A stretch of DNA of 64,000 bases from Rhodopirellula halodulae (GTDB lineage Bacteria; Planctomycetota; Planctomycetia; Pirellulales; Pirellulaceae): positions 1,667,001 through 1,731,000 of the forward strand of contig NZ_JAJKFV010000029.1 in NCBI RefSeq assembly GCF_020966775.1. Direction: 5' to 3'. Positions 28,594 through 36,554 of the stretch are shown here, one piece after another (within the stretch, counting starts at the first letter, position 1; the number at the start of each line of letters is the position of its first letter). Below the pieces are notes generated by a model, which did not search any database, was not told where the DNA came from, and saw only the letters and a program-made list of their open reading frames with translations. A program made the translations under genes and the position numbers.

Positions 28594-30216
28594 CTAGCTC
28601 AACCAGCTTGGCAATTCGCCAGCAGCGGGCATGTCGATGATTTGGCAATCGATGACCGCGTCGATCGCACGCAACGCATCCATCGCGGCGGCTGGCACTT
28701 CGCCATCGAGGCTGAGAACACCGATCGCCGCTCCGCCGGGAGCGTTGCCTTCGCGACCGACAGCCATCTGAGCGATGTTCACGCCGTGGCTGCCGAAGGT
28801 CGTGCCGACTTGACCGATGATGCCCGGGACATCTTTGTGGGCGAAGACCAGCAACTTGCCGTCCAGGAAGGATTCCAGACGATAGCCATTCACAACGATC
28901 AAACGAGGCATGTCGTGGCCAAGGATGGCGGCACCCGCTTGAACCGTTTTTCCGTTGCCGCTGACTTCCGCCATGATGCTGCTTGTGAAAGCACCTTTGT
29001 CGCCGGAGGTCTCGCAGGTCAATTCAATTCCGCGTTCGCGAAGAAGCATCTCGGAATTGATCACGTTGGCATCTTCGACGACGCGTTCCAGCAATCCGGC
29101 ACAGAATGCGTTGTGCAAGACTCGGGTGTCTTTCCCGGAGACTTCTCCACGGAATGTCAGGCGAGCTTGGTCGATTCCGCCGCCGTGCAGTTGGCTGAGG
29201 AACAAGCCCAGGCGATGTGCGACGTTTAGGTGACCACGCAGTTCTGCCAACGTCTTTGGATCAAGGGAGGCGACGTTGACGCTGTGGCGGATTTCACCCG
29301 TTCGCAGGTAGTTCAACAGCAGATGTATGCCTTCCACCGCAACCTGGGTTTGAGCTTCCTCGGTGCTGGCTCCCAAGTGAGGCGTGCAAACAACACCGGG
29401 CATTCCGAACAGCGGGCTGTCCGTGCAAGGTTCGTTCTCATAAACGTCCAGAGCAACGCCGCCCAGCTTGCCCGTTTTCAGGCCTTCCACCATGGCTTCG
29501 GCGTCATAGATGCCACCGCGAGCAACATTGATGATCCGCAGACCCGGCTTGACCTTTTCTAATTGCGACATGCCAATCAAGCCTTTGGTTTCAGGCGTCA
29601 ACGGCGTGTGGACGGTCAGGTAGTCAATTTGTGGCAGCATGTCATCGACCGTGGCGACACGCCGAACCTTCAGCGATTCCGCTTGATCGTCGGTCAGGAA
29701 TGGATCGTAGGCGACCACTTCCATGTCGAAGGCTTGAGCACGCGAAGCGACTTCGCGACCGATGCGTCCCATGCCAACGATGCCGAGGGTTTTTCCGGCG
29801 ACCTGCGTACCCATGAATTTTTTGCGGTCCCAACGGCCTTCGATCAGGCTTTGGTTGGCAACGGCGATGTTGCGGCTCATGGCGAGCAGCATGGCAAACG
29901 TGTGTTCCGCGGTGCTGACCGTGTTGCCCGCGGGCGTGTTCATCACGACAATCCCGCGTCGCGTGGCGGCAGGTTTGTCGATGTTGTCCGTTCCGACACC
30001 GGCACGCACCAAGGCGCGAAGACGAGTGTTGCCTTCCAGCGATTCTGGGGTGATAGTCACACCACTGCGAAGGATCGCCGCGTCGAATTCGTTGAGTGAT
30101 TGACGGAGTTCTTCACCTTTGAGTTTGGTGCGAACTTCGTATTCGATGCCTTCGGTGGCATCCAGCAAATCGAGGCCTTCTTGGGCGATGTCATCCAGGA
30201 CGAGAATGCGATGCAT
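28594..30216 (-). CDS. serA: D-3-phosphoglycerate dehydrogenase, ACT-domain form
   Basis: A 540-residue enzyme catalysing the first step of serine synthesis from 3-phosphoglycerate with NAD. It starts MHRILVLDDIAQEGLDLL. The nucleotide-binding motif GMGRIGREVASRA is followed by INVARGGIYD (catalytic Arg), ENEPC (Glu region) and CTPHLGAST (catalytic His). An intervening ASB-type domain leads to a C-terminal ACT domain (FAHKDVPGIIGQVGTTFG), where serine usually binds as feedback inhibitor. This is the long form found in many bacteria. serC lies immediately upstream on the same strand (152-base gap), so the two may share a transcript. Confidence 0.97.
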   Translation of the reverse strand: MHRILVLDDIAQEGLDLLDATEGIEYEVRTKLKGEELRQSLNEFDAAILRSGVTITPESLEGNTRLRALVRAGVGTDNIDKPAATRRGIVVMNTPAGNTVSTAEHTFAMLLAMSRNIAVANQSLIEGRWDRKKFMGTQVAGKTLGIVGMGRIGREVASRAQAFDMEVVAYDPFLTDDQAESLKVRRVATVDDMLPQIDYLTVHTPLTPETKGLIGMSQLEKVKPGLRIINVARGGIYDAEAMVEGLKTGKLGGVALDVYENEPCTDSPLFGMPGVVCTPHLGASTEEAQTQVAVEGIHLLLNYLRTGEIRHSVNVASLDPKTLAELRGHLNVAHRLGLFLSQLHGGGIDQARLTFRGEVSGKDTRVLHNAFCAGLLERVVEDANVINSEMLLRERGIELTCETSGDKGAFTSSIMAEVSGNGKTVQAGAAILGHDMPRLIVVNGYRLESFLDGKLLVFAHKDVPGIIGQVGTTFGSHGVNIAQMAVGREGNAPGGAAIGVLSLDGEVPAAAMDALRAIDAVIDCQIIDMPAAGELPSWLS

Positions 30217-30304
30217 GTTGGGGACTGCGTTGTTTAGTCGGGGGACAGATGAATGATCGTGCCGATGTGAACCTCTGAGAGGATCCTTTGATCGGCGAGT
30301 GTCA

Positions 30305-30330
30305 GGTCAGTGGCCGATGCGTCACTGACC
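30305..30330. repeat. Inverted repeat between serC and serA
   Basis: GGTCAGTG (30305-30312) and CACTGACC (30323-30330) are perfect 8-base arms around a 10-base loop. There is no T-run, so it may be an operator, an attenuator or a processing hairpin in the 152-base gap between the two serine genes. Confidence 0.4.
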
Positions 30331-30368
30331 ATTCAACGAAAGCATGGGGTAGGAGGCGCCGCCGATGC

Positions 30369-31517
30369 CTAGCTGTTCTTGCTGGCGAAGTCAGTCATGA
30401 ACGATGCCAGTGCGTCAACTCCTTCGCGGGGCATTGCGTTGTAGATGCTGGCGCGAATACCGCCGACGCTGCGGTGCCCTTTGAGTGCCGACAGTTTGTG
30501 GTCAGCCGCTTCTGAGATGAACTTGGCGGTCAGTTCGTCACTTGGCAGATTGAAGGTCACATTCATCAAGCTGCGGCAATCGGGTTGAGCGTGGCCGCGA
30601 TAGAAACCGTTGCTGGTGTCGATGACCGAATACAACTGCTGAGACTTCTCGCGGTTGATGGCTTCCATCTTTTCCAAGCCACCCATGTCGTCACGCAACC
30701 AACGAGCCACCTTGCCCAGTGCATAAATCGCGAAGGTGGGCGGCGTGTTCCATTCGGAATCGTTGTCGTGGTGGTTTTTAAAGTGAAGGTATCCGGGGAT
30801 GTTTGGATCTGCTTTTTCGATCAGATCTTTTCGCATGATCACGACCGACACGCCGGCTGGTCCCGCATTCTTCTGAGCACAGGCGTAGAGCAATCCGTAC
30901 TTGTTGATGTCCAATGGGCGACACAAGAAATCGCTGGAAGCATCGCTGACCAATGGAACCGAATCAGGGCAGCTTGGTTCGTCTTGGAATTGAACGCCCT
31001 GAATGGTTTCGTTACTGCAGTAATACATGTAGGCCGCATCGGCGGGGCATGCGAGCTCAGCGGGCAAGCGGTCGTAATTTGTTTCGGCAGCGTCAAAGAG
31101 GACATCCACGTCGCCCTCTTTTTTGGCTTCCTTGATGGCTTTCTTTCCCCAAGAACCGGTCAGGACGTATTGGGCTCGTTTGCCACTGCCACGAAGCAGG
31201 TTGGCGGGGATCGCGGAGAATTGCAGCGTCGCACCGCCTTGCATGAACATCACCGAATAGTCGTCATTGACGTTCAGCAACTGACGAATGGTTGCTTCCG
31301 CATCGTGCAGGACATCGACGAACAATTTGTCGCGGTGGCTGATTTCCATGATCGATGCCCCCGCACCGGGGTAGCACAGCATTTCGTCCTGGATTTCACG
31401 CAGGACCGACACTGGCATCGTCGCGGGGCCGGCCGAGAAATTGAACACGCGGTCGGGGTGGCCTGCGGCGGAATCGGTGGTGGATTGGTTTTGCACACCT
31501 TGGGCTGATGCGGTCAT
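30369..31517 (-). CDS. serC: Phosphoserine aminotransferase
   Basis: A 382-residue PLP enzyme that transaminates 3-phosphohydroxypyruvate to phosphoserine, the second step of serine synthesis. The ATG at 31517 (MTASAQG) is chosen; the frame is open far upstream but that stretch is the divergent promoter region. FNFSAGPATMP, GAGASIMEISHR, FMQGGATLQFSAIPANL, VSDASSDFL, the PLP lysine in CAQKNAGPAG and GHRSVGGIRASIYNAMP match SerC. The first 23 residues are a polar extension. It precedes serA on the same strand and is divergent from the O-antigen-ligase-like gene. Confidence 0.96.
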   Translation of the reverse strand: MTASAQGVQNQSTTDSAAGHPDRVFNFSAGPATMPVSVLREIQDEMLCYPGAGASIMEISHRDKLFVDVLHDAEATIRQLLNVNDDYSVMFMQGGATLQFSAIPANLLRGSGKRAQYVLTGSWGKKAIKEAKKEGDVDVLFDAAETNYDRLPAELACPADAAYMYYCSNETIQGVQFQDEPSCPDSVPLVSDASSDFLCRPLDINKYGLLYACAQKNAGPAGVSVVIMRKDLIEKADPNIPGYLHFKNHHDNDSEWNTPPTFAIYALGKVARWLRDDMGGLEKMEAINREKSQQLYSVIDTSNGFYRGHAQPDCRSLMNVTFNLPSDELTAKFISEAADHKLSALKGHRSVGGIRASIYNAMPREGVDALASFMTDFASKNS

Positions 31518-31831
31518 TCGAGGCGGCTCGGTCGCGTGGGTGATGAATGGGGGATGTGAGATCGGCGGTGAAAAAGCCACCGACCTCGAGTTTTCGCGAA
31601 TTCTAAACGTCGTCGAGCAGATGCGGAAGGCAACCCGTTCCACGGTTTTGGATCGCTTTTTCCGCGGTCCTAGGTCTTTTGCAAGGACACCGAACGGGTT
31701 TGGTACCAGTTGTGAGGAATAGGGAATCGCGAACGATTCGCGAGGTAACACTTGCGGCTGCCATTTTTGATCGGCCCGATTAAGCTTGAGAGCGGTACAC
31801 GCTTGCATCTTTTCCTTCGAGCCAACCCTCC
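31518..31831. other. Divergent intergenic region between serC and the O-antigen-ligase-like gene
   Basis: A 314-base region that must carry promoters for both directions. The clearest structure is the inverted repeat TCGCGAA-CGA-TTCGCGA at 31727-31743. The frame running through it on the minus strand continues from serC without a credible start. No RNA gene was seen. Confidence 0.5.
31727..31743. promoter_or_regulatory. Operator-like palindrome
   Basis: Perfect 7-base arms TCGCGAA and TTCGCGA separated by CGA. It is located 89 bases upstream of the ligase-like gene start and about 210 bases upstream of serC. A regulator-binding site is possible. Confidence 0.35.
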
Positions 31832-33160
31832 ATGCTTCCGCTTTCCGCACAAATTCGACGGGCCTTGAGCGAATCGTCGACGCTGGCGAGCCTGACTTGG
31901 TGCTTGGTTGTTCTGTCGGTCTTTTTTGGGCCGCTGGACATCTCATCCGATGCCGAAACGATGACGGTGGGTTTGGACGGGCAAGTCGCCTGCAAGCTAT
32001 TGGTCGCCGGGATGGCAGCAATGGTGGGAGCCTATGGATTTCTGACGTCTCCCAGCGTTCGGCAAACCCTGACCACTCTGCCGCCGCTGGTGGTGATGTC
32101 GATTTTGGCTTTGGCGGGGCTCGCAACGCCGATTGCGATCAGTTCGGCTTCGTTGCCGACGACTCTGATCAACATCACGTTTGTGGTGTTCATGGTGGTT
32201 GCCTTGTTCTTGCTGGGGCTGCGAGGTTTGGTCACTGCGGTTTTGGCCGGTGTCACCGTGACCATGTGTCTTGCGTTGTTCTTCTATTTCTTTGTTCCGA
32301 AGTACGGATTGTTCCCCGAATTGCTTGCGGATGGCTTGGTGGTCAATCGGATGTCGGGGACGGCTCACCCCAACGCCGTTGGTCGAGCGATGGTGTTGGG
32401 AGGGATCTCGACATTGTATTTGTTCCGCGCTGGGACGCTGCGGCTGAACGTCGCGCTGCCGTTGTTTGTGTGCTTTGGTTTTGCCGCGTATTTGGCGTGG
32501 AGTCGCACCGCGTTGTTGGCAGGAACCTTTGGTATGGCGATCTTGTTCCTCGATCAATTGACGACTCGCGCCGGGGTCGCGGCGGCCGCCGCTTTGGCTT
32601 TGGTCGGTGTGATGGGACTTGCTTCGGTTTACGTCAGTGGGCAAGAAGACCATGTTGTTGGGAAGGTTCTGGCGAAAGTTTCCAAGTCGGGTGACGCCGA
32701 GGAAATCACCAGTGGCACGGGACGGTCGGAGATTTGGGCCAAAGCGATCAGTTTGATTTCGGACAGGCCATTGATTGGCCACGGCTTCAACGCCGCACCG
32801 ATCCTGATGCTGGAGTATTCGCAAGCGACCCACAATGCTGTGCTGCACGCGACCTTGGCAGGAGGCTTGTTGGCGGGTGTGTTGATGTTGGGGCTGCTGT
32901 TTTGGAATGTGTTTTTGGTCTTCGGAAGTGAACACTTGCTGATCCGTGCCTTCTCGGCATTTACCGTGCTTTCATGCTTGACCGAGGACACCATTTTGGA
33001 AACCTTTCCCGGGCCCTGCACCATCGTGTGGCTGTTGTGCATTTTCTACCCGGTGATGGTGGATGCTCGGCAGGTTGACGCGATCGAAGCTCGCAAGTCA
33101 CTTCAGAGCGACCGCTTTCCGGACAACGTCGGCGAGGCTCAAAACCCCGGTTTGGCATGA
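31832..33160 (+). CDS. O-antigen ligase/polymerase-like membrane protein
   Basis: A 442-residue polytopic membrane protein with about ten to twelve hydrophobic segments. The periplasmic loop after the central segments contains SGTGRSEIWAKAISLISDRP followed by IGHGFN and THNAVLHATLAGG, the pattern of the Wzy_C/WaaL O-antigen ligase superfamily (conserved Arg and His). An earlier motif, RMSGTAHPNAVGRAM, also fits. These proteins polymerise or ligate lipid-linked glycans outside the inner membrane. It overlaps the downstream glycosyltransferase by 4 bases (ATGA), supporting a joint role in extracellular polysaccharide. Whether it is a ligase or a polymerase cannot be told. Confidence 0.85.
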   Translation: MLPLSAQIRRALSESSTLASLTWCLVVLSVFFGPLDISSDAETMTVGLDGQVACKLLVAGMAAMVGAYGFLTSPSVRQTLTTLPPLVVMSILALAGLATPIAISSASLPTTLINITFVVFMVVALFLLGLRGLVTAVLAGVTVTMCLALFFYFFVPKYGLFPELLADGLVVNRMSGTAHPNAVGRAMVLGGISTLYLFRAGTLRLNVALPLFVCFGFAAYLAWSRTALLAGTFGMAILFLDQLTTRAGVAAAAALALVGVMGLASVYVSGQEDHVVGKVLAKVSKSGDAEEITSGTGRSEIWAKAISLISDRPLIGHGFNAAPILMLEYSQATHNAVLHATLAGGLLAGVLMLGLLFWNVFLVFGSEHLLIRAFSAFTVLSCLTEDTILETFPGPCTIVWLLCIFYPVMVDARQVDAIEARKSLQSDRFPDNVGEAQNPGLA

Positions 33161-34359
33161 CGGTTGAAGGGTCCGCGTCGAACGCGACGGTTGTTTATCT
33201 GCTGAACTTCTTGGCGCCGGATGTGATCGCGATCACTCAGGCTTGGAATCAGAAAGTCGGCAAGTTGATCGTGTTGATCTCGGTTTCGATGGAAGGCAAT
33301 CGGTCTTGGGTACCGGACGATGGTGGGTTGAATGTTCGCGAGCAGCGCACATGGACTCGCACACGAATCGATCGTCATCCCGGTGGATATGAGGACGTGA
33401 ATTACGTTCATTTTCCATTGGACACGATGAGCCAACTTCGTCGCGCCCAACCCGAGGTGGTGGTTTCCGCTGAATTGGGAATGCGGTCAATGTTGTCCGC
33501 CGTTCATTGTGGGCTCTCGGGTTGGTTTGGACTGCGACCTCGGCGATGCAAATTGGTGTTAGCCGTCAGCACTTCGCCGTGGATTGAATCAAGTCGCTCA
33601 GGCTGGCTGCGGCGAACTCAACGACGATGGCTGTTGAGGTGTGCCGATCGCGTGACCTATCACGGTCCCGAGTGCCAACAATGGTTGCTTGATTTTGGAG
33701 TGCCTGCGGATCGCCTGGCTCCGTTTCAATATGCCGCAGATCCGACCAAGATCTATCGCGATGAGTTGCAAGCACACGCGAGTGATCAAGTGCGTGTCGT
33801 CACTGTCGGTCAGTTGATCGATCGCAAAGGAGTTCGTGAAGGATTGCGGCAGATGATCGAGGTGGCTTCGTCGAATCCAACGCTGCGTTTGCAATGGACG
33901 CTCGTGGGTGGTGGTCCCTTATTGGATGAAATTCAGTCCGCTGCGACACCCGCGAATTTGACGGTGCGATGTCTTGGCAACTGCACGACGGAGCAGATTC
34001 GCGATGCCTATCGAGACCACGAAGTGATGTTCTTTCCGACCCGTGGCGACGAATGGGGATTGGTGGTCGACGAGGCTTTGCATAGCGGTTTGGTTGTCAT
34101 CGGCAATCCGCGGGCTCAAGCCGTCAGCACGTTGGTGAAGGATGGTGTGAACGGTTGGGTCTGCCCAATCGACGACACGGCTTCCCTCGGTTCTGCGTTG
34201 ACGACATTCTCGGCAATGTCAGGCGACGAACGCATGATGATGCGTGAGCAGGCTCGCAGTTCGGTTTCGGATCGAACGCCGGAGCATGCGGCTGACCAAA
34301 TCACGGCGGTCATTGATCAGTTGATCGAACATCAAAGCGGCGATTCCAGCCGCCATTGA
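33157..34359 (+). CDS. Glycosyltransferase, GT4-like (GT-B fold)
   Basis: A 400-residue cytoplasmic enzyme. The C-terminal Rossmann-like half carries VVTVGQLIDRKGVREGL, LQWTLVGGGPLLDEI, the VMFFPTRGDEWGLVVDEALHSGL-type nucleotide-sugar region with E-x7-E character (shown here in part) and DGVNGWVCPIDD, all typical of GT4. The N-terminal acceptor half is less conserved. It is translationally coupled to the O-antigen-ligase-like gene, so it probably adds a sugar to the glycan handled by that protein. Its 3' end overlaps the convergent SDR gene by 50 bases. Confidence 0.88.
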   Translation: MTVEGSASNATVVYLLNFLAPDVIAITQAWNQKVGKLIVLISVSMEGNRSWVPDDGGLNVREQRTWTRTRIDRHPGGYEDVNYVHFPLDTMSQLRRAQPEVVVSAELGMRSMLSAVHCGLSGWFGLRPRRCKLVLAVSTSPWIESSRSGWLRRTQRRWLLRCADRVTYHGPECQQWLLDFGVPADRLAPFQYAADPTKIYRDELQAHASDQVRVVTVGQLIDRKGVREGLRQMIEVASSNPTLRLQWTLVGGGPLLDEIQSAATPANLTVRCLGNCTTEQIRDAYRDHEVMFFPTRGDEWGLVVDEALHSGLVVIGNPRAQAVSTLVKDGVNGWVCPIDDTASLGSALTTFSAMSGDERMMMREQARSSVSDRTPEHAADQITAVIDQLIEHQSGDSSRH

Positions 34360-35161
34360 CATTCAGATTTTGTCCGGTCACGAAACTGTTGCTGGGCTGG
34401 GTTAGGTAGGCGACCGCTTCGGCGATGTCTTCCGGGCGGCCCCAACGATTCATCAGCGATTGCCCGGTCGCGCGCTGATCCCAATAGCCATGCGTGCTTT
34501 CGCCCCAGGCTGTTTGGATCCAGCCCGGCGATACGGTGTTCACACGAACGTGTGGTGCCAGCGTTTGTGCCAGTGATGCCGAGAAAGCCATGACCGCAGC
34601 TTTGACGGGTCCGAACATCAATCCCGCGTCGCCTTCCATTCCCAAGGGAGCCTGGTCCCAACCGATGAACACCATCACCGGCGGCAGGATCTGACTGGAA
34701 TGTTGTGTCTGAGCTTGTTGAAGCAGTCGGTCGCCCACGGACCGAGACAATCGAATGGTGCCTTGTACATCGACGGCGAGTAGCTTCTGCAGTTTCTCCT
34801 CGAACGACCAATTGGCTGCATCCCCCGTCAACACATCCACGCCCGCGTTGTTGACCCAGGTTTGAATCGTTCCGAGTCGGTCAAACGCCACGTCGGCCAA
34901 ATGGTCGACTTCTGCGGGTTTTGCCAAGTCAGCTGAGACGGTTTCCACGTGGTGCCCCAATTCGCGAATCGATTCTGCGGTCGACTCCGCACCGGCACGG
35001 TTGTTGCGGAAATGGACGAGAAAACGTCCGCGCAGACCAGCGGCGTGTTCTGATTTCGCCAGCTGGATCGCGATCGCCCGGCCGATGCCGCTGGAGGCAC
35101 CGGTCACGACGATGCCATGAGAAGATCGTTGGTTCGGCGAGTCGTTTCGTGGGCGGGACAT
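34310..35161 (-). CDS. SDR-family protein lacking the catalytic Tyr and Ser
   Basis: A 283-residue short-chain dehydrogenase/reductase fold protein. The cofactor motif TGASSGIGRA and the NNAGVDV motif are intact, and GRPEDIAEAVAYL with VTGQNLNVNGG near the end is typical. The usual YxxxK is replaced by FGPVK (codon TTC on the coding strand), keeping only the lysine, and the usual Ser of the active-site strand is replaced in VMVFIGWDQ. This suggests a non-classical or non-catalytic protein that may still bind NAD(P). It is divergent from the CNNM-like gene and convergent with the glycosyltransferase. Its substrate is unknown. Confidence 0.85.
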   Translation of the reverse strand: MSRPRNDSPNQRSSHGIVVTGASSGIGRAIAIQLAKSEHAAGLRGRFLVHFRNNRAGAESTAESIRELGHHVETVSADLAKPAEVDHLADVAFDRLGTIQTWVNNAGVDVLTGDAANWSFEEKLQKLLAVDVQGTIRLSRSVGDRLLQQAQTQHSSQILPPVMVFIGWDQAPLGMEGDAGLMFGPVKAAVMAFSASLAQTLAPHVRVNTVSPGWIQTAWGESTHGYWDQRATGQSLMNRWGRPEDIAEAVAYLTQPSNSFVTGQNLNVNGGWNRRFDVRSTDQ

Positions 35162-35378
35162 GACGGCTCAGGTTGCGGCGACGTGGATGGTGGAGCGGCT
35201 TGCCAACGCAGCTTACCAAGGCGAATCGGACGCGAAAGTCGTGGCGGATGGAAGGGTGCTTGGAACGCAGTTTGGTCGCGTCGTTGGTGGCTGATGTTTC
35301 GGGCGGTTCCACATTCGGTCAGTCCTGTATGATGTTCCGCATTCGGTTTGGATTCCTTCTCGCTCGATCTGTCTTTTC

Positions 35379-36554
35379 ATGCTTCTGCTGATCTATCTCG
35401 TCGCCGCCATCGGCTTTTCGTTTTATTGCAGTGTGGCGGAAGCGGTGTTGCTTTCCATCACGCCATCGTTCATCGCCACGTTGGAAAAGACCAAACCCGT
35501 TGCTGCCCAGCGGTTGGCCCGGTTGAAGGCAAACATCGACCGGCCATTAGCGGCAATTTTGAGTTTGAACACCGTCGCTCACACGATCGGTGCGGCGGGC
35601 GTGGGTGCCGAGGCGGCTCGGTTGTATGGCAATCAAGCCGTCGGGATCGCCAGTGCGGTGATGACGTTGCTGGTTCTGGTTTTCAGCGAGATCATTCCCA
35701 AAACCATCGGCGCGTTGTACTGGCGTGCGTTGGGACCGGCGATCGCTTCGTCGGTTCGCTATCTGATTTTTTTGATGTACCCGCTGGTTTGGATGAGCGA
35801 GTTGCTGACCAAGTTGCTTTCGGGAGGCAAGAGCCATCACACACTGACACGCGATGAATTGTCTGCGATGGCTGAGATTGGGGCGCAGCAGGGTGTGCTG
35901 GACGATCACGAGTCTCGCGTGTTCCAGTCTTTGATGCGTCTACCAGACCTGACGGCCCAAGACATCATGACGCCTCGAGTGGTCATCATTGCTTATCCCG
36001 AGACGATGACCATTGGCGAGCTGCTGCATAAAACGATGCCCGATCCATCGGATGAAACCAATACCGAACAAAGTCCAGGCAGAGTCGAGGACGTCGTTGA
36101 TCTGCCTGTTTCTCGGATTCCGATCTACGACCAACAGCTCGATCGGATCACCGGGTTTGTGCTGAAGGTGGATTTGCTGCTCGCTCACACACGCGGGCAA
36201 TCAGATCGTGCTCTAAAAGAGTTTTCTCGGCCGATCGCAATCGTTCGGCACAATCGTCCGCTGCCCAAATTGTTGGAAATTTTGCTCGAGGGACGTCACC
36301 ATCTTGCGATGGTCAGTGACGACTATGGCAGCATCGTGGGGCTGGTCACGCTGGAGGATTTAGTCGAGACGCTGTTGGGGCTTGAGATCGTTGACGAATC
36401 CGACACGCAAGTGGATCTTCAGCAGTACGCTCGCAAGCGTTGGGAAGAACGTGCCGCCAAGATCGGCATTCAACCCTTGGACGGACCGCCCTCCAGTTCA
36501 TCCGAAACGAATCACGAGGAAGGCAAGTCCAACGAGACGGATTCCGCCCACTGA
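35379..36554 (+). CDS. CNNM/CorC-type transporter-like protein with CBS domains
   Basis: A 391-residue membrane protein. The N-terminal CNNM (DUF21) domain (about 1-150) has hydrophobic segments starting LLLIYLVAAIGFSFYCSVAEA and a segment containing VFSEIIPKTIGA. It is followed by a CBS pair: DIMTPRVVIIAYP, VSRIPIYDQQLDRITGFV and HHLAMVSDDYGSIVGLVTLE, then DLVETLLG. The C-terminal transporter-associated domain common in the family is missing or replaced by a short acidic tail. Family members are implicated in magnesium or cobalt efflux. Its 3' end overlaps folC (convergent) by 43 bases. Confidence 0.9.
   Translation: MLLLIYLVAAIGFSFYCSVAEAVLLSITPSFIATLEKTKPVAAQRLARLKANIDRPLAAILSLNTVAHTIGAAGVGAEAARLYGNQAVGIASAVMTLLVLVFSEIIPKTIGALYWRALGPAIASSVRYLIFLMYPLVWMSELLTKLLSGGKSHHTLTRDELSAMAEIGAQQGVLDDHESRVFQSLMRLPDLTAQDIMTPRVVIIAYPETMTIGELLHKTMPDPSDETNTEQSPGRVEDVVDLPVSRIPIYDQQLDRITGFVLKVDLLLAHTRGQSDRALKEFSRPIAIVRHNRPLPKLLEILLEGRHHLAMVSDDYGSIVGLVTLEDLVETLLGLEIVDESDTQVDLQQYARKRWEERAAKIGIQPLDGPPSSSSETNHEEGKSNETDSAH

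Noticed and set aside
31518-32126. Extension of the serC frame upstream of 31517
   Set aside because: It would overlap the start of the O-antigen-ligase-like gene and has no homology to SerC.
34310-35161. SDR gene as a pseudogene
   Set aside because: The frame is intact over 283 codons with conserved N- and C-terminal motifs; only the active-site residues are replaced.
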